A stretch of DNA of 61,801 bases from an uncultured Bacilli bacterium (lineage in GTDB: Bacteria > Bacillota_I > Bacilli_A > RF39 > UBA660), in NCBI GenBank assembly GCA_910576925.1, contig CAJTKB010000006.1, positions 1-61,801 on the forward strand. Reading direction: 5' to 3'. Position 1 is the first letter of the stretch. Each line of letters opens with the position of its first letter. Shown here piece by piece: positions 25,223 through 33,628 of the stretch. The position numbers and the translations under genes were made by a program. The notes below the pieces were generated by a model. That model was not told the origin of the DNA and did not search any database. It was given only the letters and a program-made list of their open reading frames with translations.

Positions 25223-25532
25223 TAGCTTTTGCTAGTTCATTAAAAATTGTGTTCATTAAAGTATTAAATGTAGTTTCAATTGCATTTGATAAAGTAAGAG
25301 AAGCATTAGAAAGCATATTATTATAATGCTTCTCTTCTTCAACATAATTTTTAGCATCTAACTTTTTACCATTTTTGACGTCATTTTCGAACCTTTCAAT
25401 AGCAGAGTTTGTTAAAGTCGTCTTTTTGGCGTTTGTAAATTCATAGTAACCTAAAGCTTGAGTTATATAAAGACCTATAAATAGTAAAAATAAACATAGT
25501 ATTGTAAAACGAACAGCGTGTTTATATTTCAT
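25215..25532 (-). CDS. yqxA: YqxA-like sporulation-locus protein
   Basis: 105 residues with one N-terminal membrane helix (about 9-26) and a charged, probably helical outer part. Weak similarity to B. subtilis YqxA (DUF3679), and in the same place: immediately after spoIIP, overlapping it by 11 bases. Position is the main argument. Function unknown even in Bacillus. lepA, the next gene in Bacillus, is absent here and replaced by the convergent sspI. Confidence 0.7.
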   Translation of the reverse strand: MKYKHAVRFTILCLFLLFIGLYITQALGYYEFTNAKKTTLTNSAIERFENDVKNGKKLDAKNYVEEEKHYNNMLSNASLTLSNAIETTFNTLMNTIFNELAKATN

Positions 25533-26496
25533 TTTCTTTTATCACCTCACATATTATATTTGAAATAGCAACAGTTGTATTCATTACTTCTTCTATCGTG
25601 TTTTCAGGACCACCAATTTCTACTAGAATAGTATGATCTGAGAAATCTTGATTATAAACCCCATTTACTCCAGGCCCTTCCTTTTGATATATTCCCTTGC
25701 TTAGTCCACTGTATCTTTCAACAATCTTATTATTTATTCTTTCTGTAAATGCTAAGTTTTTTTGATAATTTGGGTTTTCCAAACCTATTAAAAATAGCAC
25801 TTTAGCATATTTCACATCGCCTATTGTAATACTTGTTCTATCACGAGATAAAGAATCTCTATGTACATCTATAAAGTATTTTAGACTATCATTATTTGCT
25901 TTAACATCTTCCATATAAATTCTACTTGCTTTGTAACTACTAGCATAGTTCCAACTATTTAAGTTAAGAATATCTTTAATACTTCTTTCTTCAACTAATG
26001 TTTTATAACCTTGTTTTTCAAAAATGTCTTTCATTATATAATTATTTATGGTAACAGTAGGATTTATATTATAAGCAATATCTCCTAGTGAATATTCTTC
26101 TGTTTGATGAGAATTGTATATGTATATTAAAGGATTATTGTTAGTAGTTTGCGTTAATTCTTTAGTGGTCGTACTAGTTAATTCTTTTTTAGCATTATTT
26201 TTTTTTGCTTTGTATTTTTGTAAGGAATAATAGTTAAAGTTTATTAGATCAATAGCCGAAATATTTTCTTTTAATTTTTTTAATGTTTTATTATTATCAT
26301 CATATTCATAATTAGAGTTTTTTAGAAGGTAAGTTATCAATAATTCGTTATTTATATTTATATTTTTACTTAAAAGATAGTTAAAGGTAATTGTAGTTAT
26401 TATAATAAATGAAAGCAAAAAGAATAAAAGTTTTATTTTAGTCTTCTTGCTTTTAGAATTATTTTTTAGTTTTACTTTCTTTTTCACATCTTTCAC
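25522..26496 (-). CDS. spoIIP: Stage II sporulation protein P (cell-wall amidase/endopeptidase)
   Basis: 324 residues: basic N-terminus, membrane helix (about 24-42), linker, then the SpoIIP catalytic domain from about residue 125. Seen: PLIYIYNSHQTEEYS with the zinc His, YKASRIYMEDVKANND, FIDVHRDSLSRDRTS with the second His, and ILVEIGGPENTIEEV with the catalytic Glu. With SpoIID and SpoIIM it degrades septal peptidoglycan and drives engulfment of the forespore. Its partners are outside the window. In the gpr - spoIIP - yqxA operon, as in Bacillus. Confidence 0.96.
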   Translation of the reverse strand: MKDVKKKVKLKNNSKSKKTKIKLLFFLLSFIIITTITFNYLLSKNININNELLITYLLKNSNYEYDDNNKTLKKLKENISAIDLINFNYYSLQKYKAKKNNAKKELTSTTTKELTQTTNNNPLIYIYNSHQTEEYSLGDIAYNINPTVTINNYIMKDIFEKQGYKTLVEERSIKDILNLNSWNYASSYKASRIYMEDVKANNDSLKYFIDVHRDSLSRDRTSITIGDVKYAKVLFLIGLENPNYQKNLAFTERINNKIVERYSGLSKGIYQKEGPGVNGVYNQDFSDHTILVEIGGPENTIEEVMNTTVAISNIICEVIKENEI

Positions 26497-26528
26497 CTAC
26501 TTTATTTAAGTTTAATACTTGTAGGTGT

Positions 26529-27560
26529 TTAATTTTGTCGCTTTATTTTGTGAAGCGCTTTATTTATACCTGAACTTAATAAAGCAGATAATTTGTCTAT
26601 TAAAAAGTCTATTTCTTTAGGGGTCACCATAAAGTTATAATCTAAGGGATTTAGCACTTCGTTTAAAAGGGATTTTAAGCTTTCCTCATCAAGTGTTCCT
26701 ATCAGTCCTAATATTTTTTCTTTTTCATCATTTGTTAATTCTTTATTATAGTTTTCATAATCTTTAGTAATAGCTATTTTATTTCTAGGATTGTTGATGT
26801 TATCTTTGTCATAGCTTATTTTTTTTAAAATATAATTTAGAGTATCTATTACTATCGTTACTGAATCAATTATAGTTGGAACGCCTATTGTTATTACAGG
26901 AGTATTTAATGTCTCTTTTGTTAGGGCACTTCTAGTGTTTCCTACTCCACTTCCAGGTGCTATTCCACTATTACTTATTTGAATAGTTTGATTAATTCTT
27001 GAAGTTTTTGATGTTTTTAGGGCATCTATTACTATTAAGAAGTCTGGCTTTACTAGTTCCTTTACACCATAAATAATATCTTTAGTCTCTATTCCTGTTG
27101 TGCCTGTAACTCCTGGTATTAAAATAGATGTATCTCTATATCCTTCTTCAAGAGAGCCTAAATTTAGTATATGATGAGTTACTATTATCTGTTCTACTGT
27201 CTTAGGTCCTAAAGCATCTGGTGTTGATTTTACATTTCCTAAACCAATTACTAAACAGGAGTAATTTTCTTTTATATCTAACTCTTCAAAAAAACTTATA
27301 AGAGTATTAGTAAATGTTTTCTCTACCAAATTGAAATTAGTACTATCTGTTATGTCTTTAAAAGAGATACTTTTGTATAGTCCAGGTACTTTGTTTGTTA
27401 TATGAGATGATTTTTCATCAATAACTAATTCTTCTACTACTATTTCTTTGTTTATATCTTTTCTTTTATAATTAATTTTCTTTAGGGTTTCTTCATCTTT
27501 AAAATCGTCTATTATTAAGTCTGTTCTTAAGTTAAGTTTTCCTAAATCTATTTCTCTCAT
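26529..27560 (-). CDS. gpr: Germination protease GPR
   Basis: 343 residues, slightly shorter than Bacillus GPR. The N-terminus LNLRTDLIIDDF is the pro-sequence/cleavage region. LVIGLGNVKSTPDALGPKTV, PGVTGTTGIETKDIIYGVKELVKPDFLIVIDAL and the GIAPGSGVGNTRSAL box are signatures of family A25. GPR is made as a zymogen in the forespore and degrades SASPs at germination. The upstream sequence has a CATACTA (27575-27581, minus strand) that fits a sigma-F/G -10 box, but it would place the start point almost on the GGTGAT ribosome-binding site, so I leave it as tentative. Confidence 0.96.
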   Translation of the reverse strand: MREIDLGKLNLRTDLIIDDFKDEETLKKINYKRKDINKEIVVEELVIDEKSSHITNKVPGLYKSISFKDITDSTNFNLVEKTFTNTLISFFEELDIKENYSCLVIGLGNVKSTPDALGPKTVEQIIVTHHILNLGSLEEGYRDTSILIPGVTGTTGIETKDIIYGVKELVKPDFLIVIDALKTSKTSRINQTIQISNSGIAPGSGVGNTRSALTKETLNTPVITIGVPTIIDSVTIVIDTLNYILKKISYDKDNINNPRNKIAITKDYENYNKELTNDEKEKILGLIGTLDEESLKSLLNEVLNPLDYNFMVTPKEIDFLIDKLSALLSSGINKALHKIKRQN

Positions 27561-27601
27561 ATTATCACCAATATTAGTATGAATAAATTTTTCTATTTTA
27601 T

Positions 27602-27630
27602 TTGCATTTTATTTAAAAATTTGATAGAAT
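27602..27630 (+). promoter_or_regulatory. rpsT promoter
   Basis: TTGCAT (27602-27607), 17 bases, TAGAAT (27625-27630) on the + strand, followed about 25 bases later by GAGGTGA and the ATG of rpsT. It lies in the 102-base gap shared with gpr. Confidence 0.7.
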
Positions 27631-27662
27631 TAGTTTGTTTATATACAAAGTGAGGTGAAAAA

Positions 27663-27926
27663 ATGCCAAATATTATGAGTGCTAAAAAGCGCGTTCGTGG
27701 TAACAAGAAAAAAGAAGTAGTTAATACTTTTGTTACTTCTAGTATGAAAACTGCTATTAAGAAATTTGAGAAAAGTGTTAAAGATGGAAATGTAGAAGAA
27801 GCTAGCAATAGATTAAATATTGCTGTTCAAAGAATTGATAAGGCAGTAAGCTCTGGACTTGTTCATAAGAATAAAGCTGCTCGTCTTAAAAGTAGATTAA
27901 CTAAATCTAAAAATGCTATGGAATAA
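27663..27926 (+). CDS. rpsT: Ribosomal protein S20
   Basis: 87 residues, all-helical and Lys-rich. MSAKKRVRGNKKKEVVNTF near the start, LNIAVQRIDKAVSSGLVHKNKAARLKSRL near the end, as in all bacterial S20. Binds 16S rRNA in the 30S body. Divergent from gpr as in Bacillus. Strong GAGGTGA site. Confidence 0.98.
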   Translation: MPNIMSAKKRVRGNKKKEVVNTFVTSSMKTAIKKFEKSVKDGNVEEASNRLNIAVQRIDKAVSSGLVHKNKAARLKSRLTKSKNAME

Positions 27927-27949
27927 TTATCAGTAATTATTCTTTTTTT
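27922..27949 (+). terminator. rpsT terminator
   Basis: aataatta / taattatt arms with a tcag loop, then ctttttttg. It overlaps the rpsT stop codon. Confidence 0.85.
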
Positions 27950-27960
27950 GTAGTATATTA

Positions 27961-27984
27961 AAAGTAGGATTTTGGTCCTACTTT
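27961..27984 (-). terminator. Terminator of the 169-residue gene
   Basis: Perfect 9-bp arms (aaagtagga / tcctacttt). It lies 19 bases past the stop of the gene at 28003-28512, with a short T-run on the minus strand. Confidence 0.75.
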
Positions 27985-28002
27985 ATTATTTATATTTGAT
28001 TA

Positions 28003-28512
28003 TTAGATATTTTTATTTGTCTTAACAAAAATCTTTTCCTTATCTAATAATGAAGAAATAGAAATATTTAATTCTTTTTTGTCCTTTATATTAGAAACAG
28101 TAGAAAAACTTTCAGATATTATTTTTGCGTTATAACCTGAATCAGTTACTATTTCTTTTTTTGTATGTATTCTTTTTGTTTCATTTAATTCATTATCATT
28201 ATAAGTAAAATCAATAATAGTGTCTTTAATGTCTCTAGTCCAAGTAAGTCCTAAACTATTTCTGTCATATTTACTATCATAATTTTTCTCACTAATAATA
28301 TTAACTGATATTTTGTTTGCGCAATTTGTTTCTAATGATATAATGTTGCTCTTATTATCATCCATTCCATTGCTGTTACCCTTGTAAGCTTTAAATGTAT
28401 AATTTAATATACAATAATTATAACCACTTAAATCAGTACATATTCCTGAAGAAGTTAAAAAGTGTTTAATTTGCTTTATATTTAGGGTATTATCATCTCT
28501 TTCTATAATCAT
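28003..28512 (-). CDS. Hypothetical protein, beta-rich
   Basis: 169 residues, not recognised. The first 35 residues include a helix (NIKQIKHFLTS). The rest is predicted mostly beta (YCILNYTFKAYKG, IISLETNCANKISVNIIS, TIIDFTYNDNELNE). Three Cys (about 24, 34, 68), no membrane segment, no signal peptide. AGGAGAG precedes the ATG at 28512, and a terminator follows, so it is a single-gene unit between rpsT and the transglutaminase-like gene. Confidence 0.55.
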   Translation of the reverse strand: MIIERDDNTLNIKQIKHFLTSSGICTDLSGYNYCILNYTFKAYKGNSNGMDDNKSNIISLETNCANKISVNIISEKNYDSKYDRNSLGLTWTRDIKDTIIDFTYNDNELNETKRIHTKKEIVTDSGYNAKIISESFSTVSNIKDKKELNISISSLLDKEKIFVKTNKNI

Positions 28513-28732
28513 TGTTACATCTCTCCTTCCTCGCTTATATTATCATATTTAGAGAAGAAAAACAAATGTTTTTTCCATATATTACCAAAACTAGCTTTAA
28601 TATTACTATAGTATAAATCATCATAAATTGTTATTAATATAATAAATATGTAAAATTGTTTACATATTATTTACATATATGATAGTTAAAATATAATATT
28701 TTGTAGTATACTATATATAGGGTGAAGATATA

Positions 28733-29662
28733 GTGAAGAAATTTTTAATAACAGGTCTTTTATGTATAGCACTTGGCATTACATATTTATATAGAGATGA
28801 TTTTGTTAGAGTATATAATAAGTATTTTGTTAAAACGGAGACTATTGTTACACTTTCTAATAAAAATAACTATTATAGAAATTATGATTTTAATTTTGTA
28901 CAAAATACTGATAACTTTTCGCCGAATAATATTCAAGATTTATATAATATTTACTATACTACTATTAACGCTGGAAAAGATGTTTTTACTTTTTATTGCC
29001 CTACTTCTTCATATAAAAATTGTATAAACGATGTAAAATATTTAGCAAATGATCAAGTTGCTTTATCAAACATAAATAATTTTGTCCATCCATATAATGG
29101 TTTTAAACATATTGAGACTACATATGATACAAGTGGTAGAGTTACAATTAAAGCTTTTAATACGTATTCTGTAAAAGATATAGAAAAAGTAAGTGAAAAA
29201 GTTAAGGAAATTGAGAATAAACTATATAATAAGGATTTATCAGTAAAGGAGCAAATAAAAATTTATCACGATTATATTATTGATAATGCTAAGTATGATT
29301 CTAATAGAAGTGATAAGAATGTTATAAAATACAAATCTGATACAGCTTATGGAACTCTTCTTGAGGGTTATTCGCTTTGTGGTGGATATACTGATGCTAT
29401 GGCAATAATATTAACAGATATGGGGCTTGTTAATTATAAAGTTTCTTCTGATAATCACGTTTGGAATGCTGTTTTAATAGATGATGTTTGGTATCATTTA
29501 GATCTTACTTGGGATGATCCTGTAACCCAAGATGGTACTAATCTAATAGAAAGTGACTTTTTCCTTATAAGTACTAATAAACTATTTGAGATTGAAAAAA
29601 GTGAACACAATTTTTCTAAAGAGGTTTATAGTGAATTAGTAGAAAATGATAGTAGTACATAA
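28733..29662 (+). CDS. Secreted transglutaminase-like protein
   Basis: 309 residues beginning with GTG, an N-terminal hydrophobic segment (about 4-20), a variable region, and a transglutaminase-like core at about 175-265. Seen triad: Cys216 in EGYSLCGGYTDA, His242 in SSDNHVWNAV and Asp257 in WYHLDLTWDDP. The short linker EKVSEKVKEIENKLYNKDLS precedes it. Known: such domains in Gram-positives are usually extracellular cysteine peptidases or cross-linkers of surface proteins. Membrane-anchored or secreted. It stands alone with its own terminator. A role in the spore or cell surface is inference. Confidence 0.85.
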   Translation: MKKFLITGLLCIALGITYLYRDDFVRVYNKYFVKTETIVTLSNKNNYYRNYDFNFVQNTDNFSPNNIQDLYNIYYTTINAGKDVFTFYCPTSSYKNCINDVKYLANDQVALSNINNFVHPYNGFKHIETTYDTSGRVTIKAFNTYSVKDIEKVSEKVKEIENKLYNKDLSVKEQIKIYHDYIIDNAKYDSNRSDKNVIKYKSDTAYGTLLEGYSLCGGYTDAMAIILTDMGLVNYKVSSDNHVWNAVLIDDVWYHLDLTWDDPVTQDGTNLIESDFFLISTNKLFEIEKSEHNFSKEVYSELVENDSST

Positions 29663-29675
29663 TATTTAGTAGTAG

Positions 29676-29704
29676 CTTAGTTTTTTAAGACTAAGTTTTT
29701 TTAT
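29676..29704 (+). terminator. Terminator of the transglutaminase-like gene
   Basis: cttagt / actaag arms with an 8-base T-rich loop, followed by a run of nine T. Confidence 0.75.
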
Positions 29705-29756
29705 ATAATTTAAAATTACTACAAAATAAAAGCAATATATTATATATCACTTTTGA

Positions 29757-30905
29757 TTAAGATAGCTTATTTTTCCTTTTTGAGATAATATTAGTTAATA
29801 TGATAAAGATTGTAGAAAAGGCTAATATTATAGATATATTAATTAAAACTGGTTTTAATGAAGTCAGATTAAACTTTTCTATTTTTGTAAGTAAATTATT
29901 TGTATTTATAAAATAATATGATGGTAAAATATGTGCTATTTTTAAGACTAGTTCTGGTAAATATTCTGTTGGTACAAAGGCGCCACATAAGAAACTTGAT
30001 CCAAGTGCTATTACATTAACAATGCCATTAAGAGCGTTTTTATTATTGCTAATATTTCCTATTAGGAAGGCTAATGTTAAAGCACAAATACTAAATACTA
30101 AAGAATTTAGAATATATAATAAACCACTTATAGAAAACATAACTTCTCCTAATAGGATGAAGCTTAATATAACATAAAATAGCCATAGTGTAAGAGCAAA
30201 GAGGCTGTTTGCTAGTAAAAGTCTTCTGTTAAAAACTTTATTATTAGTACTACTAATAATTGTTCTTTTTCTAATCATATTGTTATTAAAGCTAGATAAT
30301 ATTATACAAATTATATAAACACAGCCTGCTAAAATGCTATAGTTCGCAAAATTATAATAGTATGCTGTTTTATCGAGAGCATTTTTATTTATTGATGAAG
30401 TTAATTCTACTTCTGTTTTATCTTTTAAAGTATCGTGTATTTTTTTTATGATCAAATTTTCGTCTTTTATTATTTCGTTATAAGCACTAGCTACTTTTAA
30501 ATATCTTTCTAGTAACATATTAGCAAGAGATGATTGATAATCTCCTGTTTTTTTTATTTCGATTTGTGGATTATTTCCTTCTAAAAAATCTTTTCTAAAG
30601 TTTGATGGAATATATATTATATAATTAACATCTCTATAAAAAAGAGCATCATTAATTGACGTTTCATCATCTTTTATTTCTACTTTGTTACTGTTTTTTT
30701 CTATATAATTTATCAAGTCTTTAGTAAGTCCCTTATTTTCATCGTTATTGATAATTAAAATATCAGGTTTAGTTGAGATGTAACCAATAGAATTGTCTGA
30801 TGTCTGCATATTAAATACTCCAAAAAATACTAAAATAGCAGTATACATTATTACTATAAATTTATTTTTATTAAGAACTTTTAAAAATGCTTTAAATATT
30901 GTCAT
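29757..30905 (-). CDS. ABC-2 type permease (second of a pair)
   Basis: 382 residues: first helix at about 16-32, a large outer domain to about residue 190, then five helices. The outer domain with ISTKPDILIINNDENKGLTKDLI and the final FLCGAFVPTEYLPELVLKIAHILPSYYF match ABC-2 permeases of the YhgE/YhaP type. The start overlaps the first permease gene by 14 bases. With that permease and the ATPase it makes a heteromeric exporter, likely of a drug or lipid. Confidence 0.85.
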   Translation of the reverse strand: MTIFKAFLKVLNKNKFIVIMYTAILVFFGVFNMQTSDNSIGYISTKPDILIINNDENKGLTKDLINYIEKNSNKVEIKDDETSINDALFYRDVNYIIYIPSNFRKDFLEGNNPQIEIKKTGDYQSSLANMLLERYLKVASAYNEIIKDENLIIKKIHDTLKDKTEVELTSSINKNALDKTAYYYNFANYSILAGCVYIICIILSSFNNNMIRKRTIISSTNNKVFNRRLLLANSLFALTLWLFYVILSFILLGEVMFSISGLLYILNSLVFSICALTLAFLIGNISNNKNALNGIVNVIALGSSFLCGAFVPTEYLPELVLKIAHILPSYYFINTNNLLTKIEKFNLTSLKPVLINISIILAFSTIFIILTNIISKRKNKLS

Positions 30906-32073
30906 ACTTCTGCCTCCTTAGACTTAACATTGATATTGATAGTAGAACTATTGAAAACAGTAGTAAAGATATAACGTTAAAGTAAAACCTTGTTTTAGTA
31001 TCATAATAATATAATGAGTAAAAACCATCTGTTATCATACTAGCAGGATTTATTTTATTTAGTATGGGAATATTTTTATCTATAATATATTTCATTGTAA
31101 TACCCATCATCCCCGATAAGAAACAGCAAACCATAGTAATAGCAATAATTATTCCTGTTTTAGTATTTTCTCCTACTTTAAATGTAGAGGATATAAATGT
31201 GCCAAGACAAAGTCCTGCAAATGATCCAACTAGTGATAATAAAATAATTAATAAATAATTATTACCATAATCTATTTTTAGTATTATATTTGTATAAAGA
31301 AATAGTATTACTAAGCCAATAACTTGTATTATATAGCTTGCTAAAATACTACTTAGTATTAGTTCTCTTTTAGGAACTGGACTTACAGATATTCTTTTTC
31401 CATTATTACTAATATTTGCAAGATTTTTACTAATTGCAACCATTCCAAGAATGCCTCCGTATAAACAGGTCATTGCAATTAAAGTATAAAACTCTATCAT
31501 TGTATAACTTAAATTATTACTAGAGATATCTTTTATTTGTACTTTATTGCTATTCAGTATTTCTTTAATATTTTTATATAAATCATTGTAAATGTCATTT
31601 ATACTGTTACTACTATTCATATCTTTTAGCTTATATTCAAATATATTTTTTATTATTTTTTCTTGTTCACTAATTTCTTCTGTTACATATTTAAAAACTG
31701 TTTCATTAATACCGTTTTGTGCTATTATTACTTTTGGTGAAGATTCTTCTAATTTTAAATAGCCTGTAATTTTTTTCTTTTCTAGTAACTTTTTTGCTTG
31801 TTTTTCATCTACATATTTAATGCTAAAAAGTCTGTCTTTATTATTTTTGCTTTCTAAATTGGAAAATGATTTTTTATATATTTCGTTTTGTTCAAAGTAA
31901 GTATTGTTAACTATGGCTATATCTATAATATCTAATTTTTCTTTATTTTCTATATCAGAAAAGGCCATATTAAAAAGTGTACCTAAAATAAGTGGAAATG
32001 CTAGAGTCCAAAACATTAGAGTTCTATCTTTTAGTAAAGTTTTGATAGTATATTTAAAATTATGGTAAAACAT
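30892..32073 (-). CDS. ABC-2 type permease (first of a pair)
   Basis: 393 residues with the same architecture as its neighbour: FKYTIKTLLKDRTLMFWTLAFPLILGTLF as N-terminal helix, outer domain, and five C-terminal helices ending in LLSISMLSLRRQKYDNI. The conserved cytoplasmic segment NISNNGKRISVSPVPKRELILSS precedes helix 3. One-base overlap with the ATPase gene. The two permeases are diverged duplicates. Confidence 0.87.
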   Translation of the reverse strand: MFYHNFKYTIKTLLKDRTLMFWTLAFPLILGTLFNMAFSDIENKEKLDIIDIAIVNNTYFEQNEIYKKSFSNLESKNNKDRLFSIKYVDEKQAKKLLEKKKITGYLKLEESSPKVIIAQNGINETVFKYVTEEISEQEKIIKNIFEYKLKDMNSSNSINDIYNDLYKNIKEILNSNKVQIKDISSNNLSYTMIEFYTLIAMTCLYGGILGMVAISKNLANISNNGKRISVSPVPKRELILSSILASYIIQVIGLVILFLYTNIILKIDYGNNYLLIILLSLVGSFAGLCLGTFISSTFKVGENTKTGIIIAITMVCCFLSGMMGITMKYIIDKNIPILNKINPASMITDGFYSLYYYDTKTRFYFNVISLLLFSIVLLSISMLSLRRQKYDNI

Positions 32074-33011
32074 TAGTCTCTAAGTTCCTTTCCTGTTAGT
32101 TCTAGAAAAACGTCATTTAAAGTTGGTCTTTCTGAGTATATTTTATCATAGTTTATCTTATTGTCTTTTAGATAGTCTATCAATTCAATTAAGTTATGTT
32201 CTCCTTTTTTATATGTAATTATTAGAATATTATTATCATACTTTACTTCTTCTACATTTTTCAATTTTTTAATATTATTGAAATGCTTTTTTTCTAATTC
32301 AATAATTTCTAAGCTTATTTTTTCTTCAATTCTAGCAAGGGCTTTTAAGTCATCTGTTGTTCCAGTAGCGATAATTTTTCCTTTATCAAGTATTATTATT
32401 CTATCACATAATATTTCGACTTCTTCCATATAGTGTGTTGTATAAATAATAGTAGCGCCCTCTTCTTTAAGAGTTTTAATACCTTCTAAAATATTATTTC
32501 TACTTTGAGGGTCAACTGCAACAGTTGGCTCATCTAAAAATACTAATTTAGGTTTATGAGCAATACCACAAGCTATATTTAGTCGTCTAAGTAATCCTCC
32601 TGATAATTGTTTAGGATAAAATTTTTTAAATTCATTTAGTCCTACTAAATTAATAGCGTCTTTTATATATTTTTTTCTTATTTCTTTTTCTTTTATATAT
32701 AGTCCACAAAAATAGTCCAAATTTTCTTCTACGGTTAATTCAGCAAATACTGCTATATCTTGAAAAATTACTCCGATATCTTTTTTTATGTCATAAGCAT
32801 CTGGAGTCATTTCTTTTCCGAATATTTTGATTTCTCCATTACTAAAATTTAAAAGAGATAAAATACAATTTATTGTAGTAGATTTACCACTACCATTAGG
32901 ACCTAGTAGGCCTAAAATCTCTCCTTTTTTTACACAAAAAGACAAATCATCTATTGCTTTTAAGTTTTTGTATTCTTTAGTTAAATTTTTTACTTCGATA
33001 ATATTTTCCAT
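32073..33011 (-). CDS. ABC transporter ATPase
   Basis: 312 residues. Walker A GLLGPNGSGKSTTINCIL, Q-loop GVIFQDIAVFAELTVEEN, signature LSGGLLRRLNIACGIAH, Walker B KLVFLDEPTVAVDP and switch His in YTTHYMEEVE. The C-terminal 80 residues are the usual drug-export-type extension. First gene of the ATPase - permease - permease operon. Confidence 0.93.
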   Translation of the reverse strand: MENIIEVKNLTKEYKNLKAIDDLSFCVKKGEILGLLGPNGSGKSTTINCILSLLNFSNGEIKIFGKEMTPDAYDIKKDIGVIFQDIAVFAELTVEENLDYFCGLYIKEKEIRKKYIKDAINLVGLNEFKKFYPKQLSGGLLRRLNIACGIAHKPKLVFLDEPTVAVDPQSRNNILEGIKTLKEEGATIIYTTHYMEEVEILCDRIIILDKGKIIATGTTDDLKALARIEEKISLEIIELEKKHFNNIKKLKNVEEVKYDNNILIITYKKGEHNLIELIDYLKDNKINYDKIYSERPTLNDVFLELTGKELRD

Positions 33012-33025
33012 ATATTTTTCTCCTT

Positions 33026-33496
33026 TTATTTTTTTTGATAAATTTTTTCCTTTTTATAATATGGATTTTCCTTATAATATATATTGTAGAATTCTGATCC
33101 TTCATCAATCATTAATTCGTCATATTCATAGGTTTGCGTCCAAGAAGAATTAGAAAAACTTTTAATTACAGGCTTATTAAATGGACTAGTATTAGCAATA
33201 AAACGTTTTATATTTGGATATTTCTCACCATAAGTTTTTACAATTTTCTCTAAAGTTATAGGAGCGATTCTTTTACCTTTATACTCATTTAAAATAGCTA
33301 TATCTATAGATAAATTGTTATCTATAAATTTTTTTAATTTGAAGAGACCAATAATTTTTTTCTTATATAATATTCCATTAACATCGTTATAAGAAAAACT
33401 TACATATTCAAGTCCTTCTTCTCTTAATAAACTATATATTATATTGAATTGTTCTTTAGATATTTGTTGTAAAATAATAGAATTTTCATTAATCAT
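33026..33496 (-). CDS. GNAT-like acetyltransferase
   Basis: 156 residues. FSYNDVNGILYKKKIIGLFKLKKF, SIDIAILNEYKGKRIAPITLEKIV and NIKRFIANTSPFNKPVIKSFSNSSW follow the GNAT order, with YKGKRIA in the place of the acetyl-CoA loop (usual R/QxxGxG/A) and NKPVIKSF as the C-terminal motif. It may acylate a small molecule or protein, substrate unknown. It precedes the ABC operon by 14 bases and may be part of it. Confidence 0.75.
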   Translation of the reverse strand: MINENSIILQQISKEQFNIIYSLLREEGLEYVSFSYNDVNGILYKKKIIGLFKLKKFIDNNLSIDIAILNEYKGKRIAPITLEKIVKTYGEKYPNIKRFIANTSPFNKPVIKSFSNSSWTQTYEYDELMIDEGSEFYNIYYKENPYYKKEKIYQKK

Positions 33497-33628
33497 AATT
33501 TTTGGCTTCTTTCATATAATCTTCTATATTATATATATTTATTTTAAAAAAGTAAATATGTTTTTTGTATTATATAAAAGTGTAAAAACTTATTTAAGTC
33601 ATTCTAAATAAAGAGGATCTGTATTAGA

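Noticed and set aside
27575..27581. CATACTA as a sigma-F/G promoter of gpr
   Set aside because: The -10 match is good, but the start point would fall on the ribosome-binding site and the -35 is only partial. It is mentioned in the gpr entry, not called.
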